Origin: Solirubrobacteraceae bacterium
GTDB taxonomy: Bacteria > Actinomycetota > Thermoleophilia > Solirubrobacterales > Solirubrobacteraceae
NCBI GenBank assembly: GCA_031177685.1
Contig: JAPSGI010000008.1
Coordinates: forward strand, 1-64,000
Reading direction: 5' to 3'
DNA: 64,000 nucleotides
In this document: piece by piece, positions 8,281 through 18,800 of the stretch
How positions within the stretch are numbered: the first letter of the stretch is position 1
How the letters are laid out: each line of letters begins with the position of its first letter
Position numbers and translations under genes: made by a program
Notes under the pieces: generated by a model
What the model was told of the DNA's origin: nothing
The model's input: only the letters and a program-made list of their open reading frames with translations
Database searches by the model: none

Positions 8281-9573
8281 TCAGCGCGGGCAGATGTACT
8301 GCCCGGTGTTCTCGTCCAGCAGGCAGCTGCGTTCGGCCTCGTCGCGGTTGCGCGGCGGGCCGCTGGGCGTGGTCTCGGTCTTGGGCTCGGTGCGCTGGGT
8401 GCGCGGCGCCGGCTTGGGATCCGGCGGGGGCGGGGGCGGGGCCTGGGACCTCGCCTGCTCGCGCGCCACGCGCTCGCGGGCGGCCGCCTCGCGCCGGCGC
8501 TCGGCACGCAGACGCTCGCGCGCGGCGCGCTCCAGTGCGGCGACCCGGCGCGACGCGGCGCGGCGCTGGCGCACGGGAAGGCTCCGGTCGGCCTCGCGCT
8601 GGCCGTAGGCGCGCAGCTGGCGCAGCTCGCGCAGGCGCAGCTTGTCCAGCAGCGCCGCCGTCAGCGGCTTGCGCGGCTTGGGCGTGTCCACGCCGGGCGG
8701 CTCCTGCGCGGGCGGCGCGGCCCCATCCGAGAACGACCCGTCGACCGGCTGCTGCAGCCCCGGCGGCCGGTCGTCGCGGGGCGAGTCGAGCAGCCGCAGG
8801 CCGGCCGCCGCTCCCAAGCCGACCAGCAGCGCGACGAGCGGGACGACGACGCTCCAGCGCGTGCGGCGCAGGCGCCCCATGAGCGCGGCGCCGCGACCCG
8901 GCGGTCGCAGTCCGCGCCGGACGCTGCGGCTCGCCTTGGCCGGCGCCTGGGGGGAGTCCGGCGCGAGCACGAGCGTGTGCTCGACGGCGCCCTTGCGCAG
9001 CTGGCGCTCCACGGTGCGGTGGAAGCGGGGATAGAGGTCCTGCCAGATCTCGTTGGGCGGGGCGGCCCACATCCAGTCGCGCGCGGCTTCCTCGGCCTGC
9101 AGCGGCGAGAGCCCCAGCTTCGACGCGAAGGCCTCGCGGCTGCGGGTCAGCAGTTTGCCGGCCTGGTCGACGGGCAGGCCGAGGGCCTGGCCGATCCCGT
9201 CGGGCCCGGCGTGAGTCAGGTCGGCCAGGGCGAGCGCGGCGCGCTCGGCCGGCGCGAGGGCGGACGCCGCCGCCAGCAGCGACTGCGCGCGCGGGTCGCC
9301 CGCCGCCTGCGGCTCGGGGACGTCCGAGCCGGCGCGCAGGGCCGCCTCGACCGTCGACGCGGCCAGGCCCGCCGGGTTCTCCTCGATCTGGCTCAGGAAC
9401 GCGCGCTGCACCGCCTCGGCGGCGGGCGCATGCGCACAGGCGATGCGCAGCGCCAGGTTGTACGCGAGGTAGGCGTGCTGCTCGTAGAAGGAGGTGAATG
9501 CCCGGATGCGCTCCTGCAGAGCCGCCGAGATGTCGTTGCCCTCGGGGCGCGTCAGGACTGCCTGGTCGCTCAC
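8281..9573 (-). CDS. Sigma-70-like domain protein with a transmembrane anchor and extracytoplasmic coiled-coil tail
   Basis: 430 residues from a GTG with a good GGAGAG Shine-Dalgarno. Residues 26-66 resemble ECF sigma region 2 (FYEQHAY...VQRAFLSQIEE). Residues 98-155 resemble sigma region 4, with LAPAERAALAL, a helix-turn-helix-like stretch and SREAF. A single TM helix follows at about 240-262, then an outside portion with an Arg/Ala/Glu-rich coiled coil (about 305-375), a Pro-rich linker and a tail with two Cys. ECF factors with C-terminal membrane extensions are known, but this region 4 is short of basic residues and DNA binding is unproven. It follows the phosphatase gene by seven bases and should be co-transcribed from the envelope-type promoter at 12262-12293. 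It is a candidate regulator, or membrane-held decoy, of that regulon. Confidence 0.7.
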   Translation of the reverse strand: MSDQAVLTRPEGNDISAALQERIRAFTSFYEQHAYLAYNLALRIACAHAPAAEAVQRAFLSQIEENPAGLAASTVEAALRAGSDVPEPQAAGDPRAQSLLAAASALAPAERAALALADLTHAGPDGIGQALGLPVDQAGKLLTRSREAFASKLGLSPLQAEEAARDWMWAAPPNEIWQDLYPRFHRTVERQLRKGAVEHTLVLAPDSPQAPAKASRSVRRGLRPPGRGAALMGRLRRTRWSVVVPLVALLVGLGAAAGLRLLDSPRDDRPPGLQQPVDGSFSDGAAPPAQEPPGVDTPKPRKPLTAALLDKLRLRELRQLRAYGQREADRSLPVRQRRAASRRVAALERAARERLRAERRREAAARERVAREQARSQAPPPPPPDPKPAPRTQRTEPKTETTPSGPPRNRDEAERSCLLDENTGQYICPR

Positions 9574-9580
9574 CGCTCTC

Positions 9581-12220
9581 CTACCTTCGACGACTGCGCG
9601 AGCGCAGCGGGGCGCCCTTGCGCTTGTGCAGCCGCCCCGCGTCCACGATCCGCGCGATCACCCCGCGCGACGGCCCGGTGCAGCGGAACGGTACCTTCTT
9701 GCGCGTCTTGAGGGTGGTGCACGGCTCGCCCCCGCTGAGGCGCCGCTTCCCGGAGCTGGTCTGCGCGATCTCGCGCACGGTCACGCCGATGTAGGTCGGC
9801 TTGAAGAGCTTCGGGAGCTTGAGCTTCATCGTGACGTGACCGCGCTTGACCACGAACGGGTCGAAGCGGGCGATCGGCTTGATGCGCACGGCGCGCCGGC
9901 GACCGCGGCTGCGGCTCCGGCGCGAGCTCTTGACCTGCGACGCCTTGCGGTAGAAGGTGAGGGTCACCGCGGACTCCGGCTTGCCGAAGTCCGCCTCCAC
10001 CTGGACGCGCGAGAGCCGGACTCCGCGCGCCGCCCGCGAGTAGGGGCGACCGCGCGCGTCGACGACGCGTGCCTTGAGCTTCTGCACCAGGCCGCGGAAC
10101 TTGAAGCCCTCCTCCACCACCACCACGTCGGGCGGCGGAAGTGGCGGTTCGGGCGGCGGATCCTCCTCGTGGACGACCTCCGGCGGATCGCAGTCCTCGC
10201 CGACGCAGGGAGTGGCGAGCGGCCTGAGGAACGCCTCCTGGAGGACTCGGCCCTGCAGCTGGTCGGGATGGACCTCGAACGGAAGCTGCATCAGCGCGCT
10301 GATCGTCACCGCGAAGTCGACGGTCTCGGGCTGGGCCTCGTGGCCCGGGTCGTTGGCGTCGTTGCCCACCTCGGACCAGCGGTTGGCGCAGGCGAGGCCG
10401 CCCGGGTCGGTCTGGACGTCGGGGCAGCGGGGGTCGTTGGCCGGCGGCGGCTCGTCGGCGTTGCTGGGGTCCACCTTCCCGTTGCTCACGGGGTAGTACT
10501 TGATCTGCGTCAGCCCGAGCTGGCTCGAGGCGAGGCTGTCGAGGTTTCGCACCGCCCCCGGCGTGGCCTCCTGGCTGGGCCCGTTGATGAGCGCGGCGAC
10601 CGCGCGCTCCTGCGGGCCTCCGGACGATCCGGTGTTCGCGTTCGTCACCGGCTGGCCGGTGAGGCCCCCCTGGTAGGACATTCCGACCGCCCGCCCCGCC
10701 GCCCAGCCGCGCCCGAGCTCGACGACCAGGTCGCCAGCGGCGTTCGTGCGCGCGCCCGTCTTGGGATCGCGCGGGTCCAGGCGCCAGGTCTTCTTCTCCG
10801 CCACGCTCGGCTCACCGAGGGGCGTCTGCGCCGGATCGACGTAGTAGACCTCCCGGATGCAGTCCGGCAGGGAAGGGTTGCGCAGGCGGCACGCGGCCTT
10901 GAGCTCCTCGCTCTTGAGGGCCGCCCGGGCCGTGACGAGGGCGTCGGCGCGGTCCTCCGGGGGACCGTCGTAGTAGAGCGTCGCCATCGTCCCCTGCGGC
11001 ACGAGCTTGAGCACGTTCGGAGTGACGCCCGGGAGCTTGGCCATGTAGTCCGAGAGGTCGTTGAGCTCGTTGGCGGCTCCGCCCGGCGTGGCCGAGGGGT
11101 CGGGGATGCGGTTGATCAGCGGCGTGCGCTGGTAGCCGTGCGTGCCGACCACCATCACGACGGTCTTGTCCCACTTCGCGCGGTTGTGCTGCGCATACTG
11201 CTCGGCGAAGCTGGCGATCGCCGCGTCGGTGTTGGCCAGCGCCTGCGCCGGCTGCGGCGGTTCGGGCACCGTGTTTCCCCCGTCCTCGGGGTCGTCGACG
11301 TCCACGTCGGACGCGAGGCGCTTGGCGACGCCGAGCTCGGCCAGGTGCATGAACGTGAACCCGACCGTGGCGTTGGCCGCGAGCTTGAGGTCGGTGATCG
11401 CCTTCTGCGTCGTCGCCATGTCGCTCGCCGGGCAGTGGGAGGGGTTGAAGTTGGCCTCCTGCGGCACCTGCGACGGGATGCGCGCCCCACCGTCGGGGTA
11501 GCGGGGGATCGGGCACAGGCGCGGGTCGCCGGTGGCCCAGTTGTCGCCCGGATGCGTCGCGCTCCCCTCCGTGCCCGGCGGGAACCAGTACGGGTTGCCC
11601 TCGGTCTTGGCGCCGGTGAGCTCGGCCAGGCCCGGGTCGCCCAGGAAGATCGCGGCGTCGCCGCCCGTGTCGCGCACCACGCCGATCAGCGTGTCGATCC
11701 CGAGGCTGGCGATCGGCTCGGCCGCGTCCGTCGCCGCCCTGGCCTCCTCGCCCGGGACGTCGCCGAAGTTGCCGGCGGTCAGGCGCTGGCGCTGGAACGA
11801 AGAGTTCTCCGTCGGGCCGTAGAAGTCGTCGGCCGGCACGCCGGTCTTCTCCGGGTAGCCGCCGCTGAGCAGCGATGCCGTCGCGGGGGCGGTGCCGGTG
11901 GACATCACGCCGCGCGGCGCCTGCCAGATCCATCCCGAGCGACCGCTGAGCGCGCTGCCGGGGACGTTCTGGCCCTGGGCGGTCGGATGGGCCAGCCGCC
12001 ACAGGTAGGGAGTCGTCTGCTCGGTGACGTCCTTGGGCTCGAGCCCGTCGACCTGGATGAGGATCACGCAGCTGGGCGAGCAGCCGTCGCCGGACTGCTG
12101 CTGGCCGCTGGCCTCGCCGGTGCGCAGCGCGATCGCCAGCAGCGTGCACAGCAGGGCGATGCCGATCCCCGCCATCCCCCACCGCCGCCGACTCCATCCG
12201 CGATCTGTCACCCGCCGCAT
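9581..12220 (-). CDS. Secreted alkaline-phosphatase-superfamily protein (type I phosphodiesterase/phosphatase-like)
   Basis: 879 residues. An N-terminal TM or signal segment (about 14-33) is followed by an alkaline-phosphatase fold: the first metal motif IQVDGLE (about 53-59), then MSTGTAPATASLL, which supplies the probable Thr/Ser nucleophile, and later VVGTHGY as the second metal-site region. Such enzymes hydrolyse phosphate mono- or diesters outside the cell. About 250 C-terminal residues form a separate region with an acidic/Pro linker and an Arg-Lys-rich domain containing two Cys, as in other secreted proteins of this window. The ATG has a GGAGG site upstream. It is the first gene of an operon with the sigma-like membrane protein, driven by the element at 12262-12293. 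The substrate is unknown. Confidence 0.75.
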   Translation of the reverse strand: MRRVTDRGWSRRRWGMAGIGIALLCTLLAIALRTGEASGQQQSGDGCSPSCVILIQVDGLEPKDVTEQTTPYLWRLAHPTAQGQNVPGSALSGRSGWIWQAPRGVMSTGTAPATASLLSGGYPEKTGVPADDFYGPTENSSFQRQRLTAGNFGDVPGEEARAATDAAEPIASLGIDTLIGVVRDTGGDAAIFLGDPGLAELTGAKTEGNPYWFPPGTEGSATHPGDNWATGDPRLCPIPRYPDGGARIPSQVPQEANFNPSHCPASDMATTQKAITDLKLAANATVGFTFMHLAELGVAKRLASDVDVDDPEDGGNTVPEPPQPAQALANTDAAIASFAEQYAQHNRAKWDKTVVMVVGTHGYQRTPLINRIPDPSATPGGAANELNDLSDYMAKLPGVTPNVLKLVPQGTMATLYYDGPPEDRADALVTARAALKSEELKAACRLRNPSLPDCIREVYYVDPAQTPLGEPSVAEKKTWRLDPRDPKTGARTNAAGDLVVELGRGWAAGRAVGMSYQGGLTGQPVTNANTGSSGGPQERAVAALINGPSQEATPGAVRNLDSLASSQLGLTQIKYYPVSNGKVDPSNADEPPPANDPRCPDVQTDPGGLACANRWSEVGNDANDPGHEAQPETVDFAVTISALMQLPFEVHPDQLQGRVLQEAFLRPLATPCVGEDCDPPEVVHEEDPPPEPPLPPPDVVVVEEGFKFRGLVQKLKARVVDARGRPYSRAARGVRLSRVQVEADFGKPESAVTLTFYRKASQVKSSRRSRSRGRRRAVRIKPIARFDPFVVKRGHVTMKLKLPKLFKPTYIGVTVREIAQTSSGKRRLSGGEPCTTLKTRKKVPFRCTGPSRGVIARIVDAGRLHKRKGAPLRSRSRRR

Positions 12221-12261
12221 ATCTGATCCTCCAGCCTCGACAGCTTCCGTGCCTGCACCCA

Positions 12262-12293
12262 GAACAACCGGGGAGCGGCCCCGCGCGTGACGC
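12262..12293 (-). promoter_or_regulatory. Envelope-type bipartite promoter element for the phosphatase/sigma-like operon
   Basis: Minus-strand GCGTCACG (12293-12286), 17 bases, GTTGTTC (12268-12262), 41 bases before the ATG at 12220. It sits in the 109-base gap after the ftsH-like gene and can serve only the minus-strand gene, which fixes the functional direction of the motif. The expected leader is about 35 bases and holds a GGAGG ribosome site. Confidence 0.7.
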
Positions 12294-12329
12294 GCAATTC
12301 ACGCATGGGACCGCTCCGGGTCAGGTTCC

Positions 12330-14273
<1,944 letters not shown>

Positions 14274-14298
14274 CTGGGTTTCCTCCCTTGTTCCCTCG

Positions 14299-15816
14299 CT
14301 ACCGTGCCTTCTTGGCCCGTAGCGGTCGGACGACGATTCGAAGTGCAGTGGGCGGCTTGCCGCGGAAGCGCAGCACGACCCGGCGGCGACCCGGCCGCAT
14401 CTTGCGGCTGCGGGCGCGCGAGACGAGGGCGCGGCCCCGGCGCGCCGAGACGGCCACGCGCGCGGGGGCGCGCAGCCGGAAGCTGACGAGCAGGCTGCGC
14501 GTCCGGCGCACGACCTTGACGCGGTCGAGCAGGCGGGCGGGCTTGCGGCGCTTGCCGCCGCGCTTGCGGGCGGGCCGCTCGGGCTCGACGACGTAGACGG
14601 TGGGATCGCCCGCCTTGGCCGGCGGGACGGCGGTGGTCGTGTTGTCGCGCGTGGAGGACGTGGCGGTCGAGTCCGTGCCGCCGCCCGTGCCGCCGCCTCC
14701 GCCGCCTTCGCCGCCCGTGCCGCCGCCGCCGGTGTCGCCGCCACCGCAGTTCACGCTGCACTCCGGTTGCGGGTCGGGCTTGTTGTGGTAGCGCACGACC
14801 ACGCCCTGCTCGCCCACGGCCCAGACGTCGATGTTGGAGATGGCGGCGATTCCGTTGATCGCGGCGCCGTCGGTCACCTTCGCGCTCGACCAGGACTGGC
14901 TGGTGCCGGTGCGCCGCCACACGTGGCCGTCGGCGCCGACCTTGCCCGCGAGGGCGTGGATGCCCGACGCGAGCGAGAGGTCGGTCAGCTGCCGGGTCCC
15001 CGTGCCCAGCCCGCTGGTCGAGCGTGTCCAGGCCTGGCCGTCGAAGGTCCAGTAGCCGGTCGTGTCGACGGCCAGGGCGGTGGTGCCCTGCCGCGCGACG
15101 GCGACGAGCGACTGGTCGGCCGTGTCGGGCAAGGCGGGTGCCGGCCCGGCGAGCGGTGCGGCCGGCCCGAAGTTGAAGATGCGCGCGTCGGTCGACTTGC
15201 CGTCGGCCACCGCGACGCCCGTGCCGTCCGCCGCGACGGCGAGGCCGTGGATCGCCGCGTCGCGAGCCGTCTTGGTCGGCGTCGCGCCGACCGTCCCGCC
15301 GGTGAGCGGCCACAGCTGGCCGCGGTCGTCGCCCACCCACGCGCCGGCGCTCGACACGCCCACGGAGAGCGGCCGGCCGACCGGCTTGTCCCCCACGGGC
15401 ACGGCCTCCCACGCACCGGGCGCCGCGGCGGGCTTGACCAGCAGCGGCTGCGGCGTGTCGTCCCCGCGCATTCCCACGGCCCATGCGGTGGCGCCGTCGC
15501 CGGCGACCTCGACCAGCTCGCCGAGGATCGGCTCGCCGGGCGAGTCGGTCAGCACGTCGCGCTGCCAGGCGCCGTCGACGAGCCGGTAGATCGCGGCCTG
15601 GACCTCCGTCTTCTCGACGCCCGCTTCGTCGGTGACCGTGACGGTCTCCTTGCCGACCGCGACGAGTCCCATGCCCAGGACCGCGACGTCGTTGAGCGTG
15701 GCGGCGTCCGGCACGCCGGTGCTTGCGTCGTGCCACCCCAATCCGGCGCTCGCCGTCCCGGGCGCCAGCAGGGAACCGGCGACCGCGGCGAGGAGGACGA
15801 GGCGCGCGGTGCTCAT
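14299..15816 (-). CDS. Secreted propeller-type (YCF48/BNR-like repeat) protein with Arg-rich C-terminus
   Basis: 505 residues. A signal peptide (residues 1-23, ending ASA) precedes repeats centred on short phrases such as AWAVGMRGD, AWVGDDRG and VWAVGEQG, typical of YCF48/BNR-like propeller blades. A Gly-rich linker and a Thr/Ser stretch (about 365-410) lead to a C-terminal domain of about 90 residues that is very rich in Arg/Lys. The repeats resemble those in the C-terminal half of the large wall hydrolase just upstream, so the two are probably paralogous domains. The start codon overlaps the upstream stop (ATGA), indicating translational coupling. The product is probably exported to the wall; no catalytic motif is seen and function is unknown. 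Confidence 0.75.
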   Translation of the reverse strand: MSTARLVLLAAVAGSLLAPGTASAGLGWHDASTGVPDAATLNDVAVLGMGLVAVGKETVTVTDEAGVEKTEVQAAIYRLVDGAWQRDVLTDSPGEPILGELVEVAGDGATAWAVGMRGDDTPQPLLVKPAAAPGAWEAVPVGDKPVGRPLSVGVSSAGAWVGDDRGQLWPLTGGTVGATPTKTARDAAIHGLAVAADGTGVAVADGKSTDARIFNFGPAAPLAGPAPALPDTADQSLVAVARQGTTALAVDTTGYWTFDGQAWTRSTSGLGTGTRQLTDLSLASGIHALAGKVGADGHVWRRTGTSQSWSSAKVTDGAAINGIAAISNIDVWAVGEQGVVVRYHNKPDPQPECSVNCGGGDTGGGGTGGEGGGGGGTGGGTDSTATSSTRDNTTTAVPPAKAGDPTVYVVEPERPARKRGGKRRKPARLLDRVKVVRRTRSLLVSFRLRAPARVAVSARRGRALVSRARSRKMRPGRRRVVLRFRGKPPTALRIVVRPLRAKKAR

Positions 15817-18800
15817 CGTCCGTCCTTCGTGGCCAGGGGCGACGCCGTCTTGTCGACCAGGACGTTCGCGGTGCCCGAGACGGTGCGGGCCGGGGGCTGG
15901 ATGCGGGCGGCGACGGGCTTGCCGTCGCGCATGCCGACCACCCAAAGCTGCGCGCCCTGCGCGGAGAGCTGCGCGTCGAGCAGGCGGACGTCCGGCGGGG
16001 CCGCGACGGGCTTCCAGCCGGTGCGGTCGCCGTCCAGCAGCACCTTGTCCGAGCCGGTGTTCACCAGGACGAGAACGTGCAGTTCGCCCGCCAGGTCGCG
16101 GTAACCGCTCAGTCGCTCCACCGGCAGCGCGAGCGGGGCCACGCCGGCGAGCTTCCAGTCGCCGTCCTCCTTGGCGCTGACGATCGCGCCGCCGGCCGCC
16201 GCGAGGAAGGTTCCGTCGGGCAGTGCGGCCGCCGCCGTGAAATCCTGCCCGCCCACGAGGCCGGGGACGTCGGGCACCGCGCGCCAGCCGTCGTCGCCGC
16301 GGCGCAGCAGCGTGCCGCGCGCGCCGGCGGCGATCGCGCCGCCGGGGCCCGCGGCGACCGCCGCCAGGTCCTCGCCGGCGTTGGAGGTCTCGCGCTTCCA
16401 GCCGTCGCCGTCGAAGCGCTCGATCGCGCCGCCGGCCCCGACGGCGTAGCCCTCGTCGGCCGACGCGAAGGCCAGCGCCTGCAGGCCGCCCCCCGCGCGC
16501 TCGGCGTCCGGGCCGGCGACGAGCTCCTCCGGCCCCAGCGCCTCGCTGAGCTTCACCAGCTGCTCGAGCCGCGATCCGAGGTCGCGGCTCTGCGGCGTGC
16601 CGTCGATCTCCCACGAGGCGCCGTCCCGACGCAGCAGGTCGCCGCCGTCGGTGATCCCGACCACGCGGTCGTCGCCGGCCCACGCGACCGTGCGAAGGCC
16701 GAAGTCGAAGCCGCCGGCCGCGGCCCACTTGCCGCGGTTGAACACCGCGGCGCCGCCGCCGCCGAAGGCCAGCACGCGGTCGCCGCCGGAGGCGACGGCG
16801 ACCGCGGCGGGCTTGCCCCGTGCGCTCCACGGCAGGCTCCGCCAGTCGCCGAGCATCCCGGCGGCGGAGCCTTCGCTTTCGTTGCTGCGGACCACGCGGG
16901 CCATCCGGCCCTGGGTGTCGAACGCCCATCCCGAGCCCGTGCCCGTGAGGGCGAGCGAGGCGCTACCGGTGCGCTGCGCGGGGTTCGAGACGGTGCCCGG
17001 CGCCCCAGGCACGGGCCGGAAGCTTTGGGAACCGGGGGCGAGCAGCTGGGGACCGCGCGACGTGGCGATCATCACGCCGGACTCGGTGACCGCGATGCCG
17101 GTCGCGCCGCCCGTCTCCGCCGGATCGGGAATCAGCGTGCGGTCGCAGCCGCTGTGCGTCGTGCGCTCGCCCAGCTCGGCGACCGCGGCCAGCGCCGCGG
17201 GAACCGAGCAGTACGTCGTCCAGCGCCCGCCCGAGAGACGGGCCGCGAACGGCTGCTCGGCCGCGGCGCCTGCGGTCTTGGCGTCGATCCGCCCGCCGGC
17301 GACCCACAGGTCGCCGCCGCGCGCGGCGACGCCCGCCAGCCGGACCGAGGCATCCTGCGGAGTCTCGACCGCGGGGGTGACCGGCGACCAGCCGTCGCCC
17401 GTGCGCTCGAACAGCGCGGGCGAGCCGCTGCTGGCGTCCGCGCCGGCCGCGTACGCGCGCCGGCCGGCGACGGTCACGTCGCGCAGCGTGGTGGCCTCGG
17501 CGCCCGCGCTCTCCCGGCGCGCCTTGCCGTCCGCGAGGCGCACGACGGTGCCCTTGGCGCCCACCGCGTAGCCGGCGAGCCCGCGACCGCGCCCCGCGAC
17601 GTCGACCGCGTACAGCCGGGCGCGCGTGGCGGGGCGCTCCAGCCGCGGCGGCGCGGAACCGCGCACGGCGACCGTGGCGCCCTCGTCGCCCACGGCGAAG
17701 CCCTTGCCGCCGCTGACGGTCGACAGGGCGCGCAGCCTGGGATTGACGACCTTCCCGCGCGCGTCGCGCGGCGGCCCGACCAGGCGCCAGCGGCCGTTGC
17801 GGTGCGCCAGCACCACGCTCTGGCGGCGGTCCCAGCCGCGCGCCAGGCCGTTGACCGTCCCGATCGCGTACGCCTCGTCGCCGCGGGCGCCGGCGGGGAC
17901 GTCGACGTCCAGGACCTCGGCTCCGGCGGCCGTCGGCTGCAGGCTCAGCGGCGTCGCGCGGCGTCGCGCGGCATCGGCCGCGGCGCGCTCGCTGCGGTAC
18001 TCGGCGTGCCCGCGCGGGCCGACCTCGAGCGAGCCGGCGCTGCGCTTCGCGCGCACCGTCGGCTGCTGGATGCCGCCCAGGCGGCGCGACAGGCGCTCCT
18101 CGACCTCGCGGTCCACCTTGCCCGGCAGCGGGATCGCGCTGTTGCCGGAGGCGTTGAAGTCGACGGGGCCGACCGCGCTGCCGGTGCGCCCGGCGCCCAG
18201 CGAGGCGCTGAACGAGTAGCCGATGTGCAGGTGGTCGTGGTGGTCGCCCATCGCGAAGGACGGACCGCCGAAGTTCATCAGCGAGATCAGCTGGCGCGGC
18301 CGCGCCGGATCCTTGAGCTTCATCAGCAGCTCGATCGCCTTGGCGGTCAGCGAGCCGGGGCCCTGGTTGCCCAGCACGGGTTGCCCGTTGAACGACCAGA
18401 TGTCGACCGCGGCGCCGAAGCTGTGGGCGCTCACGCCGCCGCCCGAGGTGTAGAAGGAGTGCCCGCAGGTCAGCGAGGAGACGCCGAGCGTCATGCCGGC
18501 ACTGCGCAGGTACAGCAGCGCGCCCAGCACCCGGCGGTCGATCTTGCCCGCGGCGACGTCCTGGCGCCCGCACTCGTAGATGTCGATGCCGGGGTCGGCC
18601 AGGACCCGCTGGGCCAGCTCGCGGTCGCTGCCGCCCTTGATGCCCACCGCGGCGAGGCGGTCCATCGAGCGCACGAACGGGCTGCCGCCAAGCGGCTTGA
18701 TGGCGTGGAAGAAGTCGGCGGTCTCCTGCAGGCGGTAGCCGTCCACCAGCGGCCGCGGGTCGACCTGACCGCCCCCGGCGGCGCGGGTGAAGAACAGCAT

